A DNA stretch of 64,000 nt from Rhodococcus sp. HNM0569 (GTDB lineage Bacteria; Actinomycetota; Actinomycetes; Mycobacteriales; Mycobacteriaceae): positions 186,001-250,000 of the forward strand of contig NZ_JAASAE010000002.1 in NCBI RefSeq assembly GCF_012726205.1. Reading direction: 5' to 3'. This document shows, in pieces, positions 26,389 to 36,370 of this stretch (position 1 is the first letter of the stretch; the number at the start of each line of letters is the position of its first letter). The notes under the pieces are model-generated. The model had not been told where the DNA came from and did no database searches. It was given only the letters and a program-made list of their open reading frames with translations. A program made the position numbers and the translations under genes.

Positions 26389-26407
26389 CTGCGGTATCGT
26401 CGTCCGG

Positions 26408-27301
26408 GTGCCGTTGTCGCCCCGTGTTCCCGAACTGAGCGCCCTCGACGTCCTCGTGACCGTCGAGCGTCTCGGCAGCATGGGCGCCGCCGCACGGGCC
26501 CACGGTCTCAGCCAGCAGGCCGTGTCGGCACGTGTCCGTTCCGCCGAACGCCAGTTCGGGATCAAGGTGTTCACCCGCGGCGCCTCGGGGGTCCGGCCCA
26601 CCGCCGAAGGGGCGCTGCTGCTCGAGTGGGCGGGGCGCATCCTCGACGCGGCCGAGGAACTCGCGTCGGGTGTGAGTGCCCTGCGCGGCGAGCGCAGCCG
26701 CGGCGTCGACATCGCCGCGAGCATGACGATCGCCGAACACCTCGTGCCCGCGTGGACGGTCACGATGAGGCGCCGGTTTCCCGACGTCGTCACGTCGGTG
26801 CGCCTGCAGAATTCCGCCGAGGTCCTCGCCCGAGTCCGGTCCGGCGAAGCCGATCTCGGCTTCGTCGAGGGGCCCGACATCCCGAACGACCTGCGCAGCC
26901 GCGAGATCGGCCGCGACCAGCTCGTCGTCGTAGTGCCGCCGGGGCATCGCTGGGCGCGCATGGGGTCCGTGCCGCACGACGAGTTCGCCGCGACGCCGCT
27001 CGTGCAGCGCGAGCCCGGCTCGGGCACCCGCACCACGCTCGAACACGCGGTACCCGACGCCGCACCGCCGCTGCTCGAGCTCACCTCGGGTACCGCCGTC
27101 AAAGCCGCGGTCGTCGCGGGCAATGCGCCCGCCGTGCTGTCGTCGCTCGCGGTCGCAGGCGAACTCGACGACGGCAGACTGGTCGAGGTGCACGTCGAGG
27201 GCCTCGAGCTGCCTCGCTCGTTGCAGGCCGTGTGGGACCCCGCCCGGGGCGTGCGCGGGGCGGCACGCGAATTCCTCGACATCGCCCTCACCGCGCGCTG
27301 A
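26408..27301 (+). CDS. LysR-family transcriptional regulator
   Basis: Protein of 297 residues from GTG 26408. The N-terminal winged helix-turn-helix reads LGSMGAAARAHGLSQQAVSARVRSAE, and the rest is the two-lobed effector domain with LGFVEGPDIP and VPPGHRWARMG. It is divergent from the TDT transporter with an inverted repeat between them, the standard layout for a LysR activator and its target. The effector is unknown. Its 3' end is 21 bp from the convergent trmL. Confidence 0.93.
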   Translation: MPLSPRVPELSALDVLVTVERLGSMGAAARAHGLSQQAVSARVRSAERQFGIKVFTRGASGVRPTAEGALLLEWAGRILDAAEELASGVSALRGERSRGVDIAASMTIAEHLVPAWTVTMRRRFPDVVTSVRLQNSAEVLARVRSGEADLGFVEGPDIPNDLRSREIGRDQLVVVVPPGHRWARMGSVPHDEFAATPLVQREPGSGTRTTLEHAVPDAAPPLLELTSGTAVKAAVVAGNAPAVLSSLAVAGELDDGRLVEVHVEGLELPRSLQAVWDPARGVRGAAREFLDIALTAR

Positions 27302-27322
27302 CGGCCACTCCCGCCGCGCCGA

Positions 27323-27862
27323 CTACGAGGAGCGGGCTGCCCCGTCGAATCCGTGCTGACGCCACGCCTCGTAGGTCACGACGGCCGCCGCATTGGACAG
27401 ATTGAGTGATCGGCGCCCCGCGAGCATCGGGATCCGCACGCGCTCGGTGACGTGCGGATCGGCCAGCACGTCCTCCGACAGCCCGGTGGGCTCGGGCCCG
27501 AACAGCAGGACGTCGCCTTCGCGGTACTCGATCTCGGTGTGGAAGGTCGACGCGTGCGCGGTGAACGCGAACACGCGGGCGTCGCCGACCGCTGCCCACG
27601 CGGCTTCGAGGTTCTCGTGGACCACGACGGACGCGAGATCGTGGTAGTCGAGGCCCGCACGCTTGAGCTTGGGTTCGGACAGGTCGAACCCGAGCGGTCC
27701 GACCAGATGCAGCGTGCTGCCGGTCCCCGCCACCATGCGGATCGCGTTGCCCGTGTTCGGCGGGATCCTCGGCTCCACGAACATCACGTCGCACGGAACT
27801 CCGCGCCGGCCCGAGGCGGCTGGGGCGGGTGTGTCTGGACGGTCCGGATTCCGCGAGATCAT
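27323..27862 (-). CDS. trmL: tRNA (cytidine/uridine-34 2'-O)-methyltransferase
   Basis: Protein of 179 residues, ATG 27862; a start further in, near the VMFVEPRIPPNTGNAIR motif, cannot be excluded because the first 24 residues are low complexity. It is a SPOUT-fold methyltransferase with motif 1 PNTGNAIR, motif 2 LLFGPEPTGLS and motif 3 SLNLSNAAAVVTYEAWRQ, which together make the SAM-binding trefoil knot. The compact size without an added RNA-binding domain is typical of TrmL. It modifies the wobble 2'-OH of leucine tRNAs. The spoU gene of M. tuberculosis lies at the same place between dnaE2 and folD. Confidence 0.93.
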   Translation of the reverse strand: MISRNPDRPDTPAPAASGRRGVPCDVMFVEPRIPPNTGNAIRMVAGTGSTLHLVGPLGFDLSEPKLKRAGLDYHDLASVVVHENLEAAWAAVGDARVFAFTAHASTFHTEIEYREGDVLLFGPEPTGLSEDVLADPHVTERVRIPMLAGRRSLNLSNAAAVVTYEAWRQHGFDGAARSS

Positions 27863-27957
27863 GGCTCCGATTCTGCTCCTGCGCGCCGTCCGCGCCTCGC
27901 CGGGTTGCGGTCGGCGCTAGCGTGAGACGCGACAGGCACGACGACGGGAGCGCGCGA

Positions 27958-28581
27958 GTGGCGGACGACACGGGCGGCACCGGCGCCGCCCCCGAGCACG
28001 AGTGGGGCGAGAACTACGACGACGCGGTGTGCTCGGGCAGCGAGTGGCACGGGCGGCATTTCACCGACTGCACCTTCCGCGACGCGGACCTGTCGGGTCT
28101 GAGCACCACCGCAGTCGTGTTCTCGCGGTGCGATTTCACCGGCACCGACCTGTCCGAGTCCCGGCACGTGCAGACAGCCTTCCGCAACTGCACCTTCACC
28201 GGGACGACACTGTGGCACAGCACCTTCCGTGCCTGCAGCTTCCTGGGTTCGGCGTTCGAGCGGTGCCGGCTGCGCCCGATCGTGGTCGACGACGTCGACT
28301 TCACGCTCGCCTCGCTCGGGGGCGCCGACCTGCGCGGTGTCGACTTCACCGACTGCATGATGCGCGAGGTGAACCTCGTCGGCGCCGATCTACGTGAGAC
28401 GGTGCTGCGTTCGGTCGACCTGCTCGGCGCCCGCACCGGAGACACCCGTCTCGACGGTGCCGACCTGCGCGGCGCTCACGTCGAACCCGAACTGTGGCGC
28501 ACCGCCGCGCTGCGCGACAGCCGTATCGAGCTCACCCAGGCGGCCGCATTCGCGGCGGCTCACGGATTGCGCGTCGAATAG
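27958..28581 (+). CDS. Pentapeptide repeat protein
   Basis: Protein of about 207 residues from GTG 27958, with GGGAG 7 bp upstream. From residue 35 on it is made of A(D/N)LXX-like units (FRDADLSGLSTT, FTGTDLSESRH, LGGADLRGVDF, LVGADLRETVL), which fold as a right-handed beta helix. Cys/Phe at the turns (CTF, CDF, CSF) are regular. The N terminus is acidic (PEHEWGENYDD). Some members mimic DNA and protect gyrase (MfpA), but nothing here shows that. It precedes folD by 50 bp on the same strand. Confidence 0.9.
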   Translation: MADDTGGTGAAPEHEWGENYDDAVCSGSEWHGRHFTDCTFRDADLSGLSTTAVVFSRCDFTGTDLSESRHVQTAFRNCTFTGTTLWHSTFRACSFLGSAFERCRLRPIVVDDVDFTLASLGGADLRGVDFTDCMMREVNLVGADLRETVLRSVDLLGARTGDTRLDGADLRGAHVEPELWRTAALRDSRIELTQAAAFAAAHGLRVE

Positions 28582-28631
28582 GAGGCGAGCCTGGCTGACG
28601 CCGCGCGCGGCGACCTGAGACAATACGGGCC

Positions 28632-29489
28632 GTGACTGCAACGAGGCTCGACGGCAAGCTGACCCGCGACGAACTCTTCGACGATCTGCGCACGCGGGTC
28701 GCGGCGCTGAAGGAGCGCGGCGTCACGCCCGGCCTCGGCACGGTCCTCGTCGGCGACGACCCAGGATCGGCCGCGTACGTGCGCGGCAAGCATGCCGACT
28801 GTGCGAAGGTCGGCATCACGTCCATCGCGCGCCATCTACCTGCCGACGTCTCGCAGGCCGATCTCGACGCCACGATCGACGAACTCAACGACAACCCCGA
28901 GTGCACCGGGTACATCGTGCAGCTGCCGCTGCCCAAGCATCTCGACGAGAACGCCGCACTCGAGCGCATCGACCCGTCGAAGGACGCGGACGGCCTGCAC
29001 CCGCTCAACCTCGGTCGTCTCGTGCTCGGCAAGGCCGCGCCGCTGCCGTGCACGCCGCGTGGCATCCTGCACCTGCTGCGCCGCTACGACGTCCCGATCG
29101 CCGGGGCGCACGTCGTCGTCATCGGCCGTGGCGTCACGGTCGGCAGGCCCATCGGCCTGCTGTTCACGCGTCGTTCCGAGAATTCGACGGTCACGTTGTG
29201 CCACACCGGCACCCGCGACCTCGCCGCCGAGGTACGCCGCGCCGACATCGTGATCGCGGCAGCGGGAGTGCCGTCGCTGATCACGCCCGACATGGTCAAG
29301 CCCGGCGCGGCGGTCGTCGACGTGGGAGTCAGCCGCACCGAGGAGGGTCTGCGCGGCGACATCGCCGAGGGAGTCGACGAGGTGGCAGGCTTCCTGTCGC
29401 CCAATCCGGGCGGTGTCGGCCCGCTCACGCGCGCCTTCCTGCTCACCAACGTGGTCGAGCGAGCCGAAGAGCTCGCCGCGGATGCCTGA
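28632..29489 (+). CDS. folD: Methylene-THF dehydrogenase / methenyl-THF cyclohydrolase
   Basis: Protein of 285 residues, GTG 28632. It holds the FolD signatures [14 protein letters not shown] and the NADP-binding [15 protein letters not shown], and ends [16 protein letters not shown], the second family signature. It interconverts 5,10-methylene-THF and 10-formyl-THF in one-carbon metabolism. A DUF3017 gene follows 17 bp on, the usual neighbour in mycobacteria. Confidence 0.97.
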   Translation: MTATRLDGKLTRDELFDDLRTRVAALKERGVTPGLGTVLVGDDPGSAAYVRGKHADCAKVGITSIARHLPADVSQADLDATIDELNDNPECTGYIVQLPLPKHLDENAALERIDPSKDADGLHPLNLGRLVLGKAAPLPCTPRGILHLLRRYDVPIAGAHVVVIGRGVTVGRPIGLLFTRRSENSTVTLCHTGTRDLAAEVRRADIVIAAAGVPSLITPDMVKPGAAVVDVGVSRTEEGLRGDIAEGVDEVAGFLSPNPGGVGPLTRAFLLTNVVERAEELAADA

Positions 29490-29506
29490 CGCACCGGTGC
29501 GCTGAC

Positions 29507-29791
29507 ATGGCCGACGTGCGGACAGCGGTGCGACGCCACGCCCCGATCCTGCTGGTACTCGTGATCGTGCTCGTCGCGGTCGGATTCGTACTGGCCGACC
29601 GCTGGCGCCGCGGCGCGTTCGTCATCGGGCTCGCCGCGGTCGTCGCGGGCGTGCTGCGGCTCGTCCTGTCCGACGACGCTGCGGGCCTGCTCGCGGTGCG
29701 CAGCAAGGCCTTCGACGTGGGTGCCCTTGCCGTGGTGGGCGGCACGATCGTGTGGCTCGCGGTGTCGATCGACCCGCTCGGCACCGACTGA
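29507..29791 (+). CDS. DUF3017 membrane protein
   Basis: Protein of 94 residues from ATG 29507. Three hydrophobic segments (about 13-29, 36-55 and 70-87) alternate with basic turns (DRWRRG, RSKAFD). This matches DUF3017 proteins found directly after folD in Mycobacteriales. The function is unknown. It lies on the same strand as folD and is probably cotranscribed. Confidence 0.85.
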   Translation: MADVRTAVRRHAPILLVLVIVLVAVGFVLADRWRRGAFVIGLAAVVAGVLRLVLSDDAAGLLAVRSKAFDVGALAVVGGTIVWLAVSIDPLGTD

Positions 29792-29795
29792 CCCC

Positions 29796-29835
29796 GTGAG
29801 CGATTTCGGCGTGCCCGGACTCGCAGAGTGCTCAC
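29796..29835 (+). repeat. Dispersed 40-bp intergenic repeat, copy A
   Basis: The element starts GTGAGC and ends GCTCAC, so it can pair at its ends, and lies between convergent DUF3017 and metX. It shares 31 of 40 positions with the element at 51768-51807, with the 3' 27 bp nearly identical. It may act as a terminator. Confidence 0.7.
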
Positions 29836-29864
29836 GAGCCGGTCGAGCGCTCACGGGCGTCGGG

Positions 29865-31030
29865 TCAGCGCTCGCGGCGGGCCAGCTCCATCGTCTCGGT
29901 GAGCAGCGCCGCGACGGCCTCGGCTTCGGTGAGGAATCCGTCGTGCCCGTCGCGTGACTCGAGCACGCGGAGCCCGTCGCACGTCGGGATGTCGGCGGCC
30001 AGCTCTTCCTGCAGGCGCAGCGGGTAGAGCCGGTCGGAATCGACGCCCGCGACGATCGTCGGTGCGGTGATGCGCGCGAGCGCGGCGGCGATGCCGCCGC
30101 GGCCACGTCCGACGTCGTGCCGGTTCATCGCCTCGGACAGCAGCACGTACGTTCCGGGATCGAAACGTGCCACCAGCTTGTCGGCCTGGTGCTCGAGATA
30201 GCTCTGCACCGCGTAACGGCCACCGTCCCACGGGTTCTCGTCGGCTTGCGGAGCGTTGGTGAAGCGGCTGTCGAGCTCGGCCTCGCTGCGGTACGTGAGG
30301 TGCGCGATGCGCCGGGCGATGCGCAGCCCCTGCACCGGGACGCGTCCGGTGCCGTAGTAGTCGCCGCGCTGCCAGTCCGGATCGCTCGCGATCGCCTCGA
30401 TCTGCGTCGTCTGTGTGCCGATCTGATCCGCCGTGGCGCGTGCCCCCACCGCGAGTACGAGCGCCGCCGCGACCCGCTCGGGATGCGTGATCTCCCACTC
30501 GAGCGTGCGCATGCCGCCCATCGAGCCGCCCACGACCGCGGCCAGTCGGTCGATGCCGAGTCGGTCGAGCAGCTGGCGTTCGGCCGTGATCTGGTCTCGG
30601 ATCGAGATGCGTGGGAACCGGCTGCCCCACGCGCGGCCGTCGGCCGCGAGCGAGCCGGGGCCGGTACTGCCCTGACAGCCGCCGAGTGCGTTGATCGCGA
30701 CGACGCACCACTCGTCGGTGTCGACCGCGGCGCCGGGACCGATCATGCCGTTCCACCAGCCCGGCGCCGGATGGTCGGAGTCCGCGGGCCCGACGACGTG
30801 CGAGTCGCCGGTCAGTGCGTGCTCGACGAGCACCACATTGTCCTTCGCGGGGGACAGCGCGCCCCAGCGCTGCACCGCGAGCGTGACGTGCGGCAGGTGC
30901 GCGCCGTTCTCGAGGTCGACGGGGCCGATGTCGATGTAGCTCATCCGGCCGTCGGGCAGCAGCAGCTCCTGCACGTCGGTGTGTTCCCGTCCGGTCGTGG
31001 TGTGCCTGTCGGTGATCGGTGAGGTGGAGG

Positions 31031-31034
<4 letters not shown>
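29865..31034 (-). CDS. metX: Homoserine O-acetyltransferase
   Basis: Protein of about 389 residues. The only start that fits the conserved N terminus and the neighbour is TTG at 31034, which overlaps the metY stop (TTGA). The alpha/beta-hydrolase core shows the nucleophile elbow [13 protein letters not shown] and the C-terminal His in SRDGHDGFL, and the [11 protein letters not shown] oxyanion region is present. It makes O-acetylhomoserine, the substrate of metY just upstream in the same operon. Both fall under the SAM-IV riboswitch at 32.5 kb. It ends facing the DUF3017 gene. Confidence 0.95.
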
Positions 31035-32368
<1,334 letters not shown>

Positions 32369-32394
32369 CGAAGTGCTCCCGGAGAGTTGTCGGA

Positions 32395-32440
32395 TCCGCG
32401 CGGCGCCGGATGTGAGCGTGCTCTCACGTGGGCGCGCGGA
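32395..32440 (-). other. Long hairpin between the Cys upstream ORF and metY
   Basis: The transcript can pair TCCGCGCG (32440-32433) with CGCGCGGA (32402-32395), 8 bp, enclosing an inner GTGAG/CTCAC hairpin. It begins 18 nt after the uORF stop and ends about 26 nt before the metY ATG. No T-run follows, so it could affect ribosome access or Rho rather than act as an intrinsic terminator. Confidence 0.6.
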
Positions 32441-32458
32441 AGGGCTCGGTGCTGGGGC

Positions 32459-32479
32459 CTATCCGCGACAACAACACAT
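32459..32479 (-). CDS. Upstream ORF MCCCRG in the metYX leader
   Basis: ATG-TGT-TGT-TGT-CGC-GGA-TAG, six codons with three consecutive cysteines, read in the direction of metY. A perfect GGAGG lies 8 nt before its ATG, better than the metY site itself. It sits after the SAM-IV aptamer and ahead of the hairpin. In mycobacteria short poly-cysteine reading frames upstream of sulfur genes act as cysteine-responsive attenuators; the same role here is inference. Confidence 0.7.
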   Translation of the reverse strand: MCCCRG

Positions 32480-32499
32480 GGTCAAAACCTCCACGCGTC

Positions 32500-32638
32500 T
32501 GACAAGGCATGGGGACCGCGCTTGTCACCCGACTCGTTCCGTTCGATCAGGAAACCAGGTCATCACCCGGGGCACCCCACCGCGGTGGAGGGTTGCCGGC
32601 CAGCAAGCCGGGGCTCGATGCTGGCACTCATGACCTGA
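32500..32638 (-). ncRNA. SAM-IV riboswitch controlling metY-metX
   Basis: On the minus strand the core runs from GGTCATGAGTGCCAGC to GCCCCGGGTGATGACC. P1 is GGTCAT (32635-32630) paired with ATGACC (32563-32558). Inside are CCCCGGCTTGCTGGCCGGCA and CGCGGTGGGGTGCC, the SAM-I/IV core shared in actinobacteria. A further hairpin TGACAAG/CTTGTCA downstream of P1 fits the 3' extension that distinguishes SAM-IV. High SAM should turn metYX off. The class IV call is from memory of the consensus. Confidence 0.9.
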
Positions 32639-32643
32639 GGCCG

Positions 32644-32649
32644 ATCTTA
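32644..32649 (-). promoter_or_regulatory. Possible -10 box of the metYX transcript
   Basis: TAAGAT on the minus strand lies about 8-9 nt before the riboswitch P1 stem, at the distance expected for a transcript that starts just ahead of the aptamer. No convincing -35 hexamer was seen. Confidence 0.45.
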
Positions 32650-32744
32650 ACGGGTGGTGCGCACGATGCCCGAGTCGGCATGGCGACCCGGGCTGAGCAG
32701 CGGAATTGTTACTCACCGGTAGCCCACGGGAGGCGACCCCGCGG

Positions 32745-32772
32745 TTGAACTCCGAGGCCATAGCAGTACGCT
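32745..32772 (+). promoter_or_regulatory. Possible icd promoter
   Basis: TTGAAC and TACGCT are separated by 16 bp, about 155 bp upstream of the icd ATG. The rest of the 32650-32926 gap holds no ORF or RNA that I can support. Confidence 0.35.
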
Positions 32773-32926
32773 TGTTCTGTATGGGACCGGACTCCTCGGA
32801 GTGTCCCACACCGACTAGCTTTGAAAGCGAAACCGTTCGCGGACCACCCACAAAGTGCGTTCGTGGCCGTGCAACCAGGGAAACGCCTACAGCGACCCAG
32901 GAAACTCAGGAGGACGCGAAGCACCC

Positions 32927-34150
32927 ATGTCCAAGATCAAGGTAGAGGGCAAAGTCGTCGAACTCGACGGCGACGAGATGACCCGGATCATCTGGCAGTT
33001 CATCAAGGACAAGCTGATCCACCCGTATCTCGACGTCGACCTCGACTACTACGACCTCGGCATCGAACACCGTGATGCCACCGACGACCAGGTCACCGTC
33101 GACGCCGCCAACGCGATCAAGAAGTACGGCGTCGGCGTCAAGTGCGCCACCATCACCCCCGACGAGGCACGCGTCGAGGAGTTCGGTCTCAAGAAGATGT
33201 GGCGGTCGCCCAACGGCACCATCCGCAACATCCTCGGCGGAACGATCTTCCGCGCGCCGATCATCATCTCCAACGTTCCGCGTCTCGTGCCGGGCTGGAC
33301 CAAGCCGATCATCATCGGCCGCCACGCGTTCGGCGACCAGTACCGCGCCACCGACTTCAAGGTGCCCGGCCCCGGTACCGTCACGATCACCTACACCCCC
33401 GAGGACGGCAGCGAGCCGATCCAGCACGAGCTGGTCAACTTCCCCGAGGCCGGCGGTGTCGTGCAGGGACAGTACAACTTCACGAAGTCGATCGAGGACT
33501 TCGCGCGGGCGTCGCTCAACTACGGCCTGCAGCAGAACTACCCGGTCTACCTGTCGACGAAGAACACGATCCTCAAGGCGTACGACGGTGCGTTCAAGGA
33601 CATCTTCCAGCACATCTACGAGACCGAGTTCAAGGCAGAGTTCGACGCCGCGGGTCTCACCTACGAGCATCGCCTGATCGACGACATGGTCGCGTCCGCA
33701 CTCAAGTGGGAGGGCGGCTACGTCTGGGCGTGCAAGAACTACGACGGCGACGTCCAGTCCGACACCGTCGCGCAGGGCTTCGGCTCGCTCGGCCTCATGA
33801 CGTCGGTGCTGCTCACGCCGGACGGAAAGACGTGCGAGGCGGAGGCCGCGCACGGCACCGTCACGCGCCACTACCGTCAGCACCAGCAGGGCAAGCCCAC
33901 CTCGACCAACCCGATCGCGTCGATCTTCGCGTGGACGCGCGGGCTCGAGCATCGCGGCAAGCTCGACGGCACTCCCGAGGTCATCGGCTTCGCGCAGGAC
34001 CTCGAGGACGTCGTCATCAAGACCGTCGAGGGCGGCCAGATGACGAAGGACCTCGCGATGCTGGTCGGCGGCGACCAGGGTTACCTCACCACCGAGGAGT
34101 TCCTCGCCGCGCTCGACGAGAACCTGCAGAAGGCGCGTTCGAACGCCTGA
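32927..34150 (+). CDS. icd: NADP-dependent isocitrate dehydrogenase
   Basis: Protein of 407 residues from ATG 32927 ([20 protein letters not shown]), the dimeric eukaryote-like form (as mycobacterial Icd1), not the monomeric Icd2 type. The substrate phospho-site segment [16 protein letters not shown] and metal/NADP segments YDGDVQSD and [16 protein letters not shown] are present. It converts isocitrate to 2-oxoglutarate and NADPH in the TCA cycle. GGAGG lies 14 bp before ATG, a longer spacing than usual. It ends in a strong inverted repeat shared with the convergent DUF427 gene. Confidence 0.97.
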   Translation: MSKIKVEGKVVELDGDEMTRIIWQFIKDKLIHPYLDVDLDYYDLGIEHRDATDDQVTVDAANAIKKYGVGVKCATITPDEARVEEFGLKKMWRSPNGTIRNILGGTIFRAPIIISNVPRLVPGWTKPIIIGRHAFGDQYRATDFKVPGPGTVTITYTPEDGSEPIQHELVNFPEAGGVVQGQYNFTKSIEDFARASLNYGLQQNYPVYLSTKNTILKAYDGAFKDIFQHIYETEFKAEFDAAGLTYEHRLIDDMVASALKWEGGYVWACKNYDGDVQSDTVAQGFGSLGLMTSVLLTPDGKTCEAEAAHGTVTRHYRQHQQGKPTSTNPIASIFAWTRGLEHRGKLDGTPEVIGFAQDLEDVVIKTVEGGQMTKDLAMLVGGDQGYLTTEEFLAALDENLQKARSNA

Positions 34151-34164
34151 CGTTCGCATCCCAC

Positions 34165-34221
34165 ACGGGCGCACTGCCGCACGACGTGCATTCCATGCAC
34201 ATGGTGTGACAGTGCGCCCGT
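34165..34221. terminator. Bidirectional terminator between icd and the DUF427 gene
   Basis: ACGGGCGCACTG (34165-34176) pairs perfectly with CAGTGCGCCCGT (34210-34221), and pairing continues outward (CCAC/GTGG) with one bulge. A second hairpin GTGCAT-tcc-ATGCAC sits in the loop. Confidence 0.8.
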
Positions 34222-34252
34222 TGTGGTTTCGGGCGCCGTTGTCATGTCGGGA

Positions 34253-34981
34253 TCAGCGCGGGGCGACGGTGGTGTCGAGCCTCTCGTGGTAGAAGCACAC
34301 GTGCCCGGCGATGCCCGACGCGACGTCGAGCGGCTGGTGGTACGTCCAGGCGATGTCGCTGAGCAGGGAGTCGCCCACCCGCACGCTCCAGTACGACGCC
34401 TCGCCCTTGTACGGGCACACCGAGCGGGTGTCGCTCGGGATCAGGTCGACGGCGACGTCCTCGCGCGGCACGTAGTAGCGCGGGAACGGAAAGCTCGTCT
34501 CGAACAGCATTGCGCAGCGGTCGGTTTCGGCGAGGACGCGGCCGGGCGCCGCGATTCGCACGTGGCGTGAGCTGCGGCGGACGTCCACCCGGTGGAACGG
34601 GTCGCGGGGGTGGCCGAGCACCTGTTCGTCCTCGACGAACCAGTCGAACCCGTCCCAGTCGAACACGAAGTACGTCGCGAGGTCGGCGTCGTCGGGCCGG
34701 AATGCGGTGCCGCGCCTGCGACCGCCCACCGCGACGTGGAAGGACGTGCCGGGAGTCGTGTGCTCGTCGCCGGTCTGGTTCGCCGCGACGAGCGAGAGCC
34801 CCACGTCCTGCCCGGGAATCGCGTAGCGCGGCAGGTACTGACCCGGCTCCCACACCAGGAGGGCGTCGATCGAATCCGCGACCACGACGCCGTCGACCTG
34901 CGCACGGATCCGTGACACGAGGGGCAGATAGCGGAGGTCTTCGCGCAGCCGGGTCATCGCGTCGTTCATCTCGAGGGCCAT
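34253..34981 (-). CDS. Protein with two DUF427 domains
   Basis: Protein of 242 residues, ATG 34981 (MALEMNDAM). Two DUF427 units follow one another: residues about 25-115 (VVADSIDALLVWEPGQYLPRYAIP) and about 135-235 (RVLAETDRCAMLFETSFPFPRYYVP, CPYKGEASYWSV). The second carries the family motif C-P-Y-K-G-x-A-x-Y-W; the first lacks it. This two-domain form is common in actinobacteria, and the function is unknown. It converges with icd and diverges from the MFS gene. Confidence 0.88.
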   Translation of the reverse strand: MALEMNDAMTRLREDLRYLPLVSRIRAQVDGVVVADSIDALLVWEPGQYLPRYAIPGQDVGLSLVAANQTGDEHTTPGTSFHVAVGGRRRGTAFRPDDADLATYFVFDWDGFDWFVEDEQVLGHPRDPFHRVDVRRSSRHVRIAAPGRVLAETDRCAMLFETSFPFPRYYVPREDVAVDLIPSDTRSVCPYKGEASYWSVRVGDSLLSDIAWTYHQPLDVASGIAGHVCFYHERLDTTVAPR

Positions 34982-35124
34982 GTCTTCAGAGTGTGCTCCG
35001 CACGCGCACATTCCGTGAGAGATCTCACCGGACGCGGCGCCGCGGAACAATCGCGGACCTCGTGGGACTTGAAGAACCGGGTCGCGTCCGCGACCGACCG
35101 TTTCCCACCGCGTAGGAGTGTTTC

Positions 35125-36360
35125 GTGACCGCTACCGCCGCTGTGGCCGACCCGGCGCCCGGCCTGTCGCTCACGCCCACCGCGCGCAGGATCGCGCTGC
35201 TCGCGCTCGCGCTCGGCGGGTTCGGCATCGGCACCACCGAGTTCGTGTCGATGGGGCTGTTGCCGGACATCGCAGCCGGACTGGACATCACCGAGCCGGT
35301 CGCCGGCCACGCGATCTCGGCGTACGCGCTCGGCGTCGTGATCGGTGCCCCGCTGATCGCGGTGTTCACCGCGCGGGTGCCGCGCAAGGCGCTGCTGCTC
35401 GCACTCGTGGCGCTGTTCGTCGTGGGCAATGCCGCGACGGCCTTCGCGCCGAGCTACGGCTGGTTGCTCGCTGCGCGGGTGCTCGCGGGCCTGCCGCACG
35501 GCGCGTACTTCGGCCTCGCCGCGCTCGTCGCGGCGCACATCTCGCTGCCCGGGCACCGGGCGAAGAGCGTGTCGATGGTGATGCTGGGACTCTCGGTCGC
35601 CAATGTGGTCGGCGTGCCCGCGGCGTCGTGGCTCGGACAGTCGTTCGGGTGGCGGGTTGCGTTCGTGCTCGTCACCGCGATCGGAGTGGCGACCTTCCTG
35701 GCGGTCGCGGCGCGCGTGCCGCATCTCGCATCGATGCCACGGTCGCGGCCGAAGACCGAGCTCGGCGCACTGCGCAGCCCGCAGGTACTGCTCACGCTGC
35801 TCGTCGGCATGGTCGGCTTCGGCGGCCTGTTCGCGGTCTACACGTACGTCGCGACCTCCCTCACCGATGTCGCGGGCCTGGATCGCTCGTGGGTGCCGCT
35901 CGCGCTGATGGGCTACGGCCTCGGCATGGTCAGCGGCAACCTGGTCGGCGGTCGGCTCGCGGACCGCGCGCTCGTCCCCGGCCTCTTCGCGGCGATGTCC
36001 GCGATGGCTGTCGTGCTCGCACTGTTCGTGCTCGCGCTGCACAACCCGGTCACAGCGCTCGTCGGGCTGTTCTTCGTCGGCTTCGCAGGGGCCGCCGCGA
36101 TTCCGGGGCTGCAGACGAGGCTGATGGACGTCGCCGCCGACGCTCAGACACTCGCCGCGTCGCTCAACCACGCGGCGCTCAACGCCGCGAATGCATTCGG
36201 GGCGTGGATCGGTGGCGTCGTCGTGACCGCATACGGATACACCGCGCCCGCCGCGGTCGGTGCCGTACTCGCCGCGGCCGGCGTCGGCGTACTCGTGGTC
36301 GCGGTACTCCAGGAGCGGCGCACCGCCGCGGCGGCCGGGCCTGTGGGCGGCGTCCGTTAG
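35125..36360 (+). CDS. MFS efflux transporter, DHA1 type
   Basis: Protein of 411 residues, GTG 35125. Twelve membrane helices are arranged in two halves. The opening GGFGIGTTEFVSMGLLPDIA and loop motif FTARVPRKALLLAL are typical of DHA1 exporters of the AraJ/Cmx kind, and the second half has GGRLADRALVPGL. The substrate (drugs or sugars) cannot be set from sequence. The xthA-like gene follows 10 bp later on the same strand. Confidence 0.9.
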   Translation: MTATAAVADPAPGLSLTPTARRIALLALALGGFGIGTTEFVSMGLLPDIAAGLDITEPVAGHAISAYALGVVIGAPLIAVFTARVPRKALLLALVALFVVGNAATAFAPSYGWLLAARVLAGLPHGAYFGLAALVAAHISLPGHRAKSVSMVMLGLSVANVVGVPAASWLGQSFGWRVAFVLVTAIGVATFLAVAARVPHLASMPRSRPKTELGALRSPQVLLTLLVGMVGFGGLFAVYTYVATSLTDVAGLDRSWVPLALMGYGLGMVSGNLVGGRLADRALVPGLFAAMSAMAVVLALFVLALHNPVTALVGLFFVGFAGAAAIPGLQTRLMDVAADAQTLAASLNHAALNAANAFGAWIGGVVVTAYGYTAPAAVGAVLAAAGVGVLVVAVLQERRTAAAAGPVGGVR

Positions 36361-36370
36361 CCTGTCCGCC

